Shown piece after piece: positions 17,340 through 24,258 of a DNA stretch of 46,930 nucleotides. The stretch lies in the NCBI GenBank assembly GCA_016214985.1, contig JACRMM010000045.1, positions 1 to 46,930 on the forward strand. The letters run 5' to 3'. Source of the DNA: Deltaproteobacteria bacterium. Its GTDB lineage: Bacteria; Desulfobacterota; Deferrisomatia; Deferrisomatales; JACRMM01. The notes under the pieces were generated by a model. The model was not told the DNA's origin. It saw only the letters and a list, made by a program, of their open reading frames with translations, and did not search any database. Position 1 is the first letter of the stretch. Each line of letters opens with the position of its first letter. The translations under genes were made by a program, and so were the position numbers.

Positions 17340-17460
17340 GGCACTCCCTCCTCTACCCGAGCGGGCAAAATAGGATTTCATCGACGGCAAAACGCGGCGG
17401 ATTATAGGGGAGCGGTTCTCTGAAAGTCAACGAAAGGGGACGGGCGCGACGCAGAAGAAG

Positions 17461-17506
17461 GCAGGCCGTGAAACAGGTTTCGAGTCTCCGCAAAGACTCG
17501 GCCTGC
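17461..17506 (-). ncRNA. Three-helix structured leader element, possible terminator or cis-RNA
   Basis: On the minus strand an outer helix (GCAGGCC / GGCCTGC, 17506-17500 with 17467-17461) encloses a 6-bp hairpin (GAGTCT-TTGCGG-AGACTC) and a small GAAA-CCTG-TTTC hairpin, so the transcript could form a three-way junction. It lies after the small membrane protein gene and about 120 bases before the MTHFR start. No long T-run follows. It may be a terminator or a leader structure; I do not recognise a known riboswitch. Confidence 0.3.
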
Positions 17507-17528
17507 GCGTCGCGGGGGGCTCCCTGCC

Positions 17529-17765
17529 TCAGGGGCGTGCCCGCCGCAAGCCGATCCTTCCGAGGACGTGCACGACGAGCCCCACGGGGATGAGGAGCGA
17601 ACCGAGCGGGACGTGCAGGGGCAGCCTGGCCTGGGCTGCGCCCGCCGTGACGTACACGGTGACGAGAAGTCCGGCCATGGTCATGAAGCCGCCGAAGAGC
17701 TCCAGCAGCAGCCATTTCTTTCCCCCCGGGGGCGGGGACCCCGGGGTGCCCGTGGGCTCGTTCAT
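17529..17765 (-). CDS. Small two-helix membrane protein (78 aa)
   Basis: A 78-residue hypothetical protein with a Pro/Gly-rich N-terminus (TGTPGSPPPGGKK), then two hydrophobic segments at about residues 18-42 and 53-72 and a basic C-terminus (RIGLRRARP). The topology suggests both ends face the cytoplasm. It is transcribed away from the cyclophilin gene and lies upstream of the MTHFR gene with a 189-base gap holding a structured element. Family not recognised. Confidence 0.6.
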   Translation of the reverse strand: MNEPTGTPGSPPPGGKKWLLLELFGGFMTMAGLLVTVYVTAGAAQARLPLHVPLGSLLIPVGLVVHVLGRIGLRRARP

Positions 17766-17800
17766 TCGTGTCGACTCCTCGAAATCTCCAACGTGACGTG

Positions 17801-17829
17801 TTGCCGGACGGCGATCGATCCCGTATCAT
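17801..17829 (+). promoter_or_regulatory. Promoter for the cyclophilin gene
   Basis: TTGCCG, a 17-base spacer, then TATCAT: four and five matches to the sigma70 hexamers. It sits about 65 bases before the start codon, which itself has a GGAGGTGA ribosome site. Confidence 0.6.
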
Positions 17830-17892
17830 CCCCCGCCCGTACGCCTGTTGCCAACCCCCGAACGAGAGTAGCGACGCCTTGGAGGTGAACCC

Positions 17893-18564
17893 ATGAAGAG
17901 ACTGTTGCTTGCCACCACCACGCTGTTCGCGTTCGCACTGGCCCTGGGCGCTCCGCCCGCGGCCCGTGCCCTGAACGCGGGAGAGGACAAAGCCGTGAAG
18001 ACGATCGACGAGATGATTCAGAAGGCGAACGTGGACAAGTCAAAGCCCAACTGGAAGACCAGGCTCCCCAAGCCGGGGGTGGCCACCTTCGACCCGACCC
18101 ACACCTACGTCGCTCGGATGGAGACGACGAAGGGGACGGTGAAGATCAAGCTGCTGCCCGACGTGGCCCCCATGCACGTGACGAGCTTCGTGTATCTCAC
18201 CCGGCTCGGGTTCTACGACGGCATCGCCTTCCACCGGGTGATCACCCAGTTCATGGCCCAGGGCGGCTGCCCCCTGGGCAACGGCACGGGAGGGCCGGGC
18301 TACGAATTCGACGGCGAGTTCAGCCCCACGGTCAAGCACGACAAGCCGGGCCTGCTCTCGATGGCCAACCGGGGTCCGGGCACCGACGGGAGCCAGTTCT
18401 TCCTCACCTTCGTGCCCACCCCCTGGCTCGACGGCAAACACACGATTTTCGGCGAGGTGGTGGAGGGCAAGGAGACCTTGAAGGCCCTGGAGGCTGCGGG
18501 CAGCTCGAGCGGCCGCACCTCGGAGCCCCTGAAGATCGACAAGGTGACGATCGAGGTACAGTAG
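17893..18564 (+). CDS. Exported cyclophilin-type peptidyl-prolyl cis-trans isomerase
   Basis: A 223-residue protein with a Sec signal peptide (MKR followed by a hydrophobic core, cleavage near ARA-LN at about residue 26), a charged linker of about 45 residues, and a cyclophilin domain from about residue 74. Conserved pieces are [26 protein letters not shown] and [13 protein letters not shown], which include the active-site Arg/Phe and the cyclosporin-pocket Trp. It should catalyse prolyl isomerisation of envelope proteins in the periplasm. It stands alone, with its own promoter and a GC-rich hairpin behind it. Confidence 0.95.
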   Translation: MKRLLLATTTLFAFALALGAPPAARALNAGEDKAVKTIDEMIQKANVDKSKPNWKTRLPKPGVATFDPTHTYVARMETTKGTVKIKLLPDVAPMHVTSFVYLTRLGFYDGIAFHRVITQFMAQGGCPLGNGTGGPGYEFDGEFSPTVKHDKPGLLSMANRGPGTDGSQFFLTFVPTPWLDGKHTIFGEVVEGKETLKALEAAGSSSGRTSEPLKIDKVTIEVQ

Positions 18565-18601
18565 CGGAGCCCGCCGCGGTCTTCCCGCAGCGAAGCGGTG
18601 C

Positions 18602-18630
18602 GCGGCCCGGTCCGAAGAGGACCGGGCCGC
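18602..18630. terminator. Strong hairpin between convergent genes
   Basis: Perfect 12-bp stem GCGGCCCGGTCC / GGACCGGGCCGC with loop GAAGA, placed between the cyclophilin gene and the convergent ABC permease gene. No T-run on either strand, so it may act as a bidirectional or Rho-assisted terminator or protect 3' ends. Confidence 0.6.
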
Positions 18631-18637
18631 ACTCGTG

Positions 18638-19768
18638 TCACCCCAGGGTCTTTTGGAATCTCGTGGAGGCGAGCGCCAGGGTAATCGGCCCCAGGACAGC
18701 CAGGCCCACCATCTGGGGCCACAGGACGCCAATCCCGACGCCCTTCAGGAAGACCCCCCGGAGGATGACGAGGTAGTAACGAAGAGGGTTCAAATAGGTG
18801 ATCCACTGGACCGGCTCGGGCATGTTGGCGATGGGAAACGCGAAGCCCGAGAGGAGAATCGCCGGGAAGGCATAGAAGAAGGTCGTCATCATGGCCTGCT
18901 GCTGGGTCTGACTCACGGTGGAGATGAAGAGGCCGGCGCCCAGCGTGCTCATCAGGAACAGGCCGGTGCCGAGAAGGAGCACGGCCGGGTTTCCGCGGAT
19001 CGGAATGCCGAACCAGAAGACCCCGACGAGCGAGATCAGGAAGACGTCGGCGAAGCCGATGAGGGCGAAGGGGATGGTCTTTCCCAGAATGAGCTCCAGG
19101 GGCCGGATCGGGGTGACCAGGATCTGCTCCATGGTCCCGATCTCCTTCTCCCTCACGACGGCCATACTCGTGAGCATAAGCGTGATGATCAAGACGAGGT
19201 TGGCGATGACGCCGGGGACGTAGAAGAGGCGGCTCTCCAGGTTCTCGTTGAACCAGGCTCGCGTTGCGAGCTCTACGCCCGGCAGTGGTCCCATGGCTCC
19301 CAGCAGCCTCTCGGCGCGCGCCTGCTGGACCTCGGCCGAGGTGCGCCGCACAATCCGCGCCGCGTAGTCGAGCACGATGGCCGCGGTGTTCGAGTCGGTG
19401 CCGTCCAGGATGAGCTGCACCGAGGCCGTTCGGCCCCCCGCGAGATCTTCGGAGAAGCCCCGGTCGACGCGCAGGAGCGCGGTCGCCTCGCCCCGGTCCA
19501 GGAGCTCCCGCGCCCGCGCCTCCGTCGACACGTGCTCGACCACGTCGAAGTAGCCCGACCCCTCGAACCGGCTCGCGAGCTCTCGGCTCGCCACGGTCTG
19601 GTCCTGGTCGAAGAGGGCGGTGGGAACGTCGCGCACGTCGTTGGACGCTGCGTACCCGAACACCAGCACCTGGATCGCCGGCAGCACGAAGATCACCACC
19701 CGCATCCGAGGATCCCGGAAGATCTGGAGAAACTCCTTGATGAGCATGCGCTTGAGGCGTTCGAGCAT
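18638..19768 (-). CDS. ABC-2 type transporter permease (second of two)
   Basis: A 376-residue ABC-2 permease of the YbhR/YhhJ type. One N-terminal helix (about 22-42), a long extracytoplasmic domain to about residue 170, then five hydrophobic helices; the family motif REKEIGTMEQILVTPIRPLEL (about 211-231) is present. It pairs with the upstream permease and the double ATPase to form an exporter working with the HlyD adaptor, as in YbhGFSR-like drug efflux. It is the last gene of the leftward unit; 123 noncoding bases separate it from the first permease. Confidence 0.9.
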   Translation of the reverse strand: MLERLKRMLIKEFLQIFRDPRMRVVIFVLPAIQVLVFGYAASNDVRDVPTALFDQDQTVASRELASRFEGSGYFDVVEHVSTEARARELLDRGEATALLRVDRGFSEDLAGGRTASVQLILDGTDSNTAAIVLDYAARIVRRTSAEVQQARAERLLGAMGPLPGVELATRAWFNENLESRLFYVPGVIANLVLIITLMLTSMAVVREKEIGTMEQILVTPIRPLELILGKTIPFALIGFADVFLISLVGVFWFGIPIRGNPAVLLLGTGLFLMSTLGAGLFISTVSQTQQQAMMTTFFYAFPAILLSGFAFPIANMPEPVQWITYLNPLRYYLVILRGVFLKGVGIGVLWPQMVGLAVLGPITLALASTRFQKTLG

Positions 19769-19866
19769 TTGGTTCTTCGTCGTTGGTTGTTGATTGTATG
19801 CTGCTTCCCAGCTTTATCCCCAGGAAGGGGTGTATCCCGCGGGCCCACGGACGGGCAGGAGCGGGA

Positions 19867-19895
19867 CCCAGCTTTCTAGCAGCCCAGCTGTCTAG
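19867..19895. repeat. Two copies of CCCAGCTnTCTAG, 16-base period
   Basis: Copies at 19867-19879 and 19883-19895, the second overlapping the stop codon of the upstream permease gene; a further partial copy (CCCAGCTTT) lies near 19806. Similar CCCAGC-rich blocks occur after serS. Function unknown. Confidence 0.5.
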
Positions 19896-21037
19896 CCAAG
19901 TTTCTTCTTGAACTTCAGATTCGCCAATATCACCATCCCCGCAGCGAACGCCGAGAGCAGCGCCGCTTCCCCTGCCAAGACCTCCAGCCCCACCCCCTTG
20001 AGGTAGATGCTCTTCAAGAGGGCGATGAAGTATCGCGCCGGGACCACGTGCGTGATGACCTGGACCGGTACGGGCATGTTGCGGATGGCGTAGATGAAGC
20101 CCGAGAGGAGAAAGGACGGCAGGAAGGTCGTGACGAACGCGAGCTGGTTCGCGAGGAGCTGGTTTTTCGTCGCGACGCTGATCAGGAGGCCCATCGACAG
20201 GGCCCCGGTCACGAAGATTCCGGACATGCAGAAGAGAAGGGCGACGCTGCCCCGCAGGGGGACGTGAAAGAGGAACTCACCCATGAGGACCGCCAGGAAC
20301 ACGTCGAACATGCCGATGGCGAAGTAGGGCAGCAGCTTGCCGCCGATCAGCTCCGGCCCCTTGACCGGGGTGGAGATGAGCTGCTCCATGGTACCGCGCT
20401 CCCACTCGCGAGCCACGGTGAGGGAGGTCAGGAGTGCGGCGATGACCATGATCACGACGGCGATCAGCCCCGGAATGATGTAGTTCTTGCTCTCGAGGTC
20501 GGTGTTGAACCACACGCGCGGTCGAAGGTCCAGCGGTGGACGGAGCAAGGCAGCCGCGGCGGCGCCCCGGGTCCGATGGATCGTCCGGACGGTGACGAAC
20601 TGGGAATAGGCGTCGGTGACGCCGCTGGCGTACCCCGAGGCGATGGTGGCGGTGTTGGAGTCGCTTCCGTCGAGGAGGAGCTGGACCACGGCCGGCCGGC
20701 CCGAGGCGACTCGCGCCCCGAAGTCCCGCGGGATGACAAGAGCCGCCAAGGCCTCCCGGGTGTCCATGGCCCGCTCCAGGCCGGGGTACCCCTCGGAGAA
20801 GAGTCGCACCGAGAAGTAGCGCGAGCCGGAGAAGCGGCTGATGAGCTCGCGGCTCGCCGGCGACCCGCTCTGATCCCAGACCGCCAGCGGCACGTCGTCC
20901 ACGTCGAGAGTGAGCGCGTAGCCGAAGAGGAAGAGCAGGAGCACGGGCAGGGCGATGGCCATGGCGAGGCTTCGAGGGTCGCGGAGGATGTGCAGACTCT
21001 CCTTGCGGGCCACGGCCCAGAGCCGTTGGAAACTCAC
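19892..21037 (-). CDS. ABC-2 type transporter permease (first of two)
   Basis: A 381-residue ABC-2 permease of the YbhS type. N-terminal helix near 22-44, a large extracytoplasmic domain, and a C-terminal set of five helices with the conserved REWERGTMEQLISTPVKGPEL segment near 216-236. Its GTG start overlaps the stop of the ATPase gene by four bases (GTGA), so expression is coupled. Together with the following permease it should form the membrane channel of a tripartite-type exporter served by the HlyD-like adaptor; the substrate is unknown. Confidence 0.9.
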   Translation of the reverse strand: MSFQRLWAVARKESLHILRDPRSLAMAIALPVLLLFLFGYALTLDVDDVPLAVWDQSGSPASRELISRFSGSRYFSVRLFSEGYPGLERAMDTREALAALVIPRDFGARVASGRPAVVQLLLDGSDSNTATIASGYASGVTDAYSQFVTVRTIHRTRGAAAAALLRPPLDLRPRVWFNTDLESKNYIIPGLIAVVIMVIAALLTSLTVAREWERGTMEQLISTPVKGPELIGGKLLPYFAIGMFDVFLAVLMGEFLFHVPLRGSVALLFCMSGIFVTGALSMGLLISVATKNQLLANQLAFVTTFLPSFLLSGFIYAIRNMPVPVQVITHVVPARYFIALLKSIYLKGVGLEVLAGEAALLSAFAAGMVILANLKFKKKLG

Positions 21038-22467
21038 CGCCGCACCTCCTCCTGTGCACCCTCCGCGCGGTCACGGGCCTCGATGAGCGAGACGAAGACG
21101 TCCTCGAGCGAAGGGGTGATCCGCTCCACCCTCTCCACCGTGAAGTCGTTGCGTTCGAGAACGCCACGCACTGCCGGGGCTGTTTCCCCAGCATCTCGCA
21201 CCACGGCGTGGAGACCGCGGCCGAAGAGGGCCACCTCGGTCACGCCCGGAAGACCCTCGATCTCCCCCATGGCGTCCTGGGGCCGGCTGCACAGGACCTC
21301 CAAGACCTCCTCCTGCATCAGCTCGCGCTTCAAGGCGCCGGGCGTTCCGAGCGCGATGAGCTCGCCGCGGTAGATGAGCCCCAGCCGGTCGCAGTACTCG
21401 GCCTCCTCCATGTAGTGGGTGCTGACGAACACGGTGACCCCCTGGCCCGAGAGGTCGTAGATGAGGTCCCAGAACCGCCGTCGGCTCAAGGGATCCACGC
21501 CGGAGGTCGGCTCGTCGAGGAAGAGGACCGGCGGCTCGTGGAGGATCGAGCAGCCGAGCGCGAGGCGCTGCTTCCACCCGCCGGAGAGCAGGCGCGTGAG
21601 ACTCGTGCGGTGGTCGGCGAGCCCGGCCATCGCGATGACCCACTCCTTGCGCTGGGCGAGCCGTTCTCTTTGGATGCCGTACACGCCGCCGTAGAAGTCG
21701 ATGTTCTCCTCGACCGTCAGGTCCTCGTAGAGGGAGAACCGCTGGCTCATGTAGCCGATGTGGGCCTTGATCTCCTCCGCCTGCGTGGCCACGTCGAGCC
21801 CCGCCACCGAGCCGGTTCCCGAGGTGGGCGTGAGCAGGCCGCAGAGCATTCGGATCGTGGTGGACTTGCCCGCGCCGTTGGGTCCCAGGAAGCCGAATAC
21901 CTCGCCCGCGGCGACCTCGAAGGTCACGCGGTCCACGGCCACGAAGTCGCCGAAGCGCTTGGTGAGCTCGCGGACCGAGACGGACGGGCCAACGGGTGAG
22001 GGGTGAGGCGTGAGGGGTGAGGCGCCGACGCTCATCGAAGCCTCACCCCCCATTCTTCGCGGCGGAGACGTCAGAGCCTCCCTCAGCACCGACACGAACA
22101 CATCCTCGAGGCTCGCAGGGATCGGGCGCACCGCCGTGAGCGGGACTCCGCTCGCGGAGAGGACGGCGCGCACGGTTTCGGCGGCGCGCTCCGGGTCGTC
22201 GACGACCAGGTGAACCCGGTCGCCGAAGAGCCCCACGCTGCCGGCAGGAAATCCCGATTTCAGGGCAGCTGCCGCTCGGCGCGGCTCGGGGGTCGATACT
22301 TCCAGGAGGGCGCCCCGCATGAGGCCCTTCACCTCTTCCGGAGTTCCGACCGCCAGGAGCTTGCCCTGGTGCAGGAGCACAAGGCGGTTGCACCGCTCCG
22401 CCTCATCCAGGTAGGCCGTGGAGACGAAGATCGTCACCTTCTCGCGCAGAAGCTGGTAGAGGATCCC
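21034..22467 (-). CDS. Double ABC ATPase, C-terminal part after a frameshift
   Basis: Continues the ATPase whose N-terminal part is at 22434-22991. Homology resumes at ILYQLLREKVTIFVSTAYLDEAERC (about base 22464), completing the first nucleotide-binding domain (D-loop and H-loop region). A linker of short Pro/Thr/Ser repeats follows, then a second full ABC domain with Walker A GPNGAGKST, signature LLSGGWKQR and Walker B PVLFLDEPTSGVDP, and a C-terminal regulatory-like region. The layout matches YbhF-type fused ATPases. The open frame extends upstream to 22812, but that part is out-of-frame nonsense. The stop overlaps the permease start. Confidence 0.85.
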   Translation of the reverse strand, partial: GILYQLLREKVTIFVSTAYLDEAERCNRLVLLHQGKLLAVGTPEEVKGLMRGALLEVSTPEPRRAAAALKSGFPAGSVGLFGDRVHLVVDDPERAAETVRAVLSASGVPLTAVRPIPASLEDVFVSVLREALTSPPRRMGGEASMSVGASPLTPHPSPVGPSVSVRELTKRFGDFVAVDRVTFEVAAGEVFGFLGPNGAGKSTTIRMLCGLLTPTSGTGSVAGLDVATQAEEIKAHIGYMSQRFSLYEDLTVEENIDFYGGVYGIQRERLAQRKEWVIAMAGLADHRTSLTRLLSGGWKQRLALGCSILHEPPVLFLDEPTSGVDPLSRRRFWDLIYDLSGQGVTVFVSTHYMEEAEYCDRLGLIYRGELIALGTPGALKRELMQEEVLEVLCSRPQDAMGEIEGLPGVTEVALFGRGLHAVVRDAGETAPAVRGVLERNDFTVERVERITPSLEDVFVSLIEARDRAEGAQEEVRR

Positions 22468-22991
22468 CGCCAGAAATCCCGGCGCGAGACCGGGTCGACG
22501 CCGTTGGTGGGCTCGTCCAAGAAGAGCACGCGGGGCGTGTGGACGAGCGCGCACGCGAGCCCGAGCTTCTGCTTCATCCCTCCCGAAAGGTTGCCGGCGA
22601 GGCGCCTCCGGAAAGGCGTGAGGTTCGAGAACGCCAGCAGCCGGTCGATGGTCTCTCGCCGCCCACGGCGCGCCACACCGTAGATGTCTGCGTAGAAGTC
22701 GAGGTTCTCCTGCACCGTCAGGTCCACGTAGAGGCCAAAGCGCTGGCTCATGTAGCCGATGTGCTCCTTCAAGGCCTCGGCGTTGCGGCGGACGTCGAAG
22801 CCCGCAACCCACGCGTCACCCCCGGTGGGGTCGAGGATGGCGGTGAGGAGCCGCATGGTCGTCGTCTTCCCGGCGCCGTCCGGGCCCACGAGGCCGAAGA
22901 TCTCCCCTTCGGCGACCGACAGCGTCAGGCCGTCCACCGCCCGGTTGTCGCCAAAGGCTCTCGCAAGGGCCTCGGTGCGGATGGCGTCCAT
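22434..22991 (-). CDS. Double ABC ATPase, N-terminal part ending at a frameshift
   Basis: Begins MDAIRTEALARAFGDNRAV; it has Walker A GPDGAGKTTT near 35-44, Q-loop GYMSQRFGLY, signature NLSGGMKQKLG and Walker B VLFLDEPTNGVDPVSRRDFW, then runs into a short nonsense tail. The natural continuation is in another frame from about base 22464. The break lies at a run of four C on the plus strand (22465-22468): one missing base or two extra bases would explain it. It may be an assembly or sequencing error, a real mutation, or less likely a programmed shift. The rest of the exporter operon is intact. Confidence 0.85.
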   Translation of the reverse strand: MDAIRTEALARAFGDNRAVDGLTLSVAEGEIFGLVGPDGAGKTTTMRLLTAILDPTGGDAWVAGFDVRRNAEALKEHIGYMSQRFGLYVDLTVQENLDFYADIYGVARRGRRETIDRLLAFSNLTPFRRRLAGNLSGGMKQKLGLACALVHTPRVLFLDEPTNGVDPVSRRDFWRGSSTSFCARR

Positions 22992-23013
22992 GCCGAGGCT
23001 ATCCGCCGTTCCG

Positions 23014-23051
23014 GTTCCCGAGCCCGTTCCCGGGTTTCGGGGCTCGGGAAC
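23014..23051 (-). other. 12-bp hairpin inside the exporter operon
   Basis: GTTCCCGAGCCC (23014-23025) pairs with GGGCTCGGGAAC (23040-23051) around a 14-base loop, in the 81-base gap between the HlyD gene and the ATPase gene. No T-run follows, so it may tune mRNA stability or polarity rather than terminate. Confidence 0.4.
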
Positions 23052-23072
23052 GGGGACGGGAAATGCGGGAGA

Positions 23073-24224
23073 TCACGGCGCGGTTCCGGTTTCAATCGCG
23101 GCGTCCGCCGGCATCCCGGGCTTGAGCTCCAAGGCCGGGTTCGGGACGTCGATCTTCACCCGGTAGACGAGCTTGACCCTCTCCTTGGGGGTCTGCACCG
23201 CCTTCGGCGTGAACTCGGCCTGGGACGAGAGGAAGGAGACCCGGCCCTCGTATGCCTTGCCGGGGTAGGTGTCTGTCGTGACGCGTGCGCGTTGGCCGAG
23301 CTTCACGCGGCCCAAGTCGCTCTCGGGCACGTAGCCGCGAAGCCAGACGACGTGAAGGTCGGCCACCGTCACGACCGGCGTGCCGGGGGCCACGACCTCT
23401 CCCGGCTCGACGTTCTTGGAGAGCACGAGGCCCGAGAGCGGAGAGGAGAGCGTCGCGTACCCCAGGGTGGTCTCTGTCTGGGCCAGGGTCTGAGTCACCT
23501 GTTCCAGGTGTGCGCGGGCCTGGGCGATGGTCTCGCGCCGAGGCCCCTGGCGTACCAACGCGTACTGCTCCTCGGCCTGCGTCAGAGCGGCGCGGGCCTG
23601 CCGGATCTGCTCCGGCCGGGGCCCCGCGACCACGAGGGACCGGCGCTCCTCGCTCTCCTTCACCCGATTCCTCGCCACCTCGTAGGCGGTCTGCGCCGCG
23701 TCGTTCTGCTGGACCGTTGCGAGTCCCGCTTCGAGCAGGTTTCGCGCGCGCTCCGCGTCGAGGCGCAGCCGTGCGGCGTCGGCCCGATCCAGGGCCACCT
23801 GCGCATCGGCGGCGGCGATCTCTTGGGGCCGCGACCCGTTGAGGAGCTCGTCGAGCGCCGCTCGCGCTCTGGCGGCACCGGCCGACGCCTGGGTGATCTC
23901 CTCGGGCCGCGAGCCGGCGACGAGCTCGGCCAGGGCGGCCTGCGCCACGGCGACGGCGGCCCGGCCTGCCGCGACCTGTTGGGACAGGTCCGCACTGTCC
24001 AGACGGGCCAGGAGCTGCCCCCGATCCACGCGTTGCCCTTCGTCCACCGGGCGCTCCAGGACACGGCCCGCGATCTTGAAGCCCACCTCGGCCTCGGTGG
24101 CCTCGATGTTGCCCGACACCCGCAGGACGCTGCCGTCCTCGGCGTTGCGGCTGCGCAGGAACAGAAAGACGGCGGTGCCTGCGGCGACCAGAACCACGGG
24201 GAGCAGCAGCAGGGGTTTTTTCAT
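23073..24224 (-). CDS. HlyD/YbhG-family periplasmic adaptor protein
   Basis: A 383-residue membrane-fusion protein: an N-terminal anchor (about 4-23), the first half-lipoyl motif (VSGNIEATEAEVGFKIAGRV), a long alpha-hairpin from about 78 to 250, the second lipoyl half (TTLGYATLSSPLSGLVLSKNVEPGEVV) and a beta-barrel end. In the hairpin the element G(S/P)RxEEI occurs four times, at about 104, 130, 201 and 227: two on each arm, both pairs 26 residues apart. It should link the ABC-2 permeases to an outer-membrane channel, which is not encoded here. Gene order adaptor-ATPase-permease-permease matches ybhGFSR. Confidence 0.92.
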   Translation of the reverse strand: MKKPLLLLPVVLVAAGTAVFLFLRSRNAEDGSVLRVSGNIEATEAEVGFKIAGRVLERPVDEGQRVDRGQLLARLDSADLSQQVAAGRAAVAVAQAALAELVAGSRPEEITQASAGAARARAALDELLNGSRPQEIAAADAQVALDRADAARLRLDAERARNLLEAGLATVQQNDAAQTAYEVARNRVKESEERRSLVVAGPRPEQIRQARAALTQAEEQYALVRQGPRRETIAQARAHLEQVTQTLAQTETTLGYATLSSPLSGLVLSKNVEPGEVVAPGTPVVTVADLHVVWLRGYVPESDLGRVKLGQRARVTTDTYPGKAYEGRVSFLSSQAEFTPKAVQTPKERVKLVYRVKIDVPNPALELKPGMPADAAIETGTAP

Positions 24225-24258
24225 GAATCGCTCGTCTGCCGCAGGGGATCGGCGGCCC

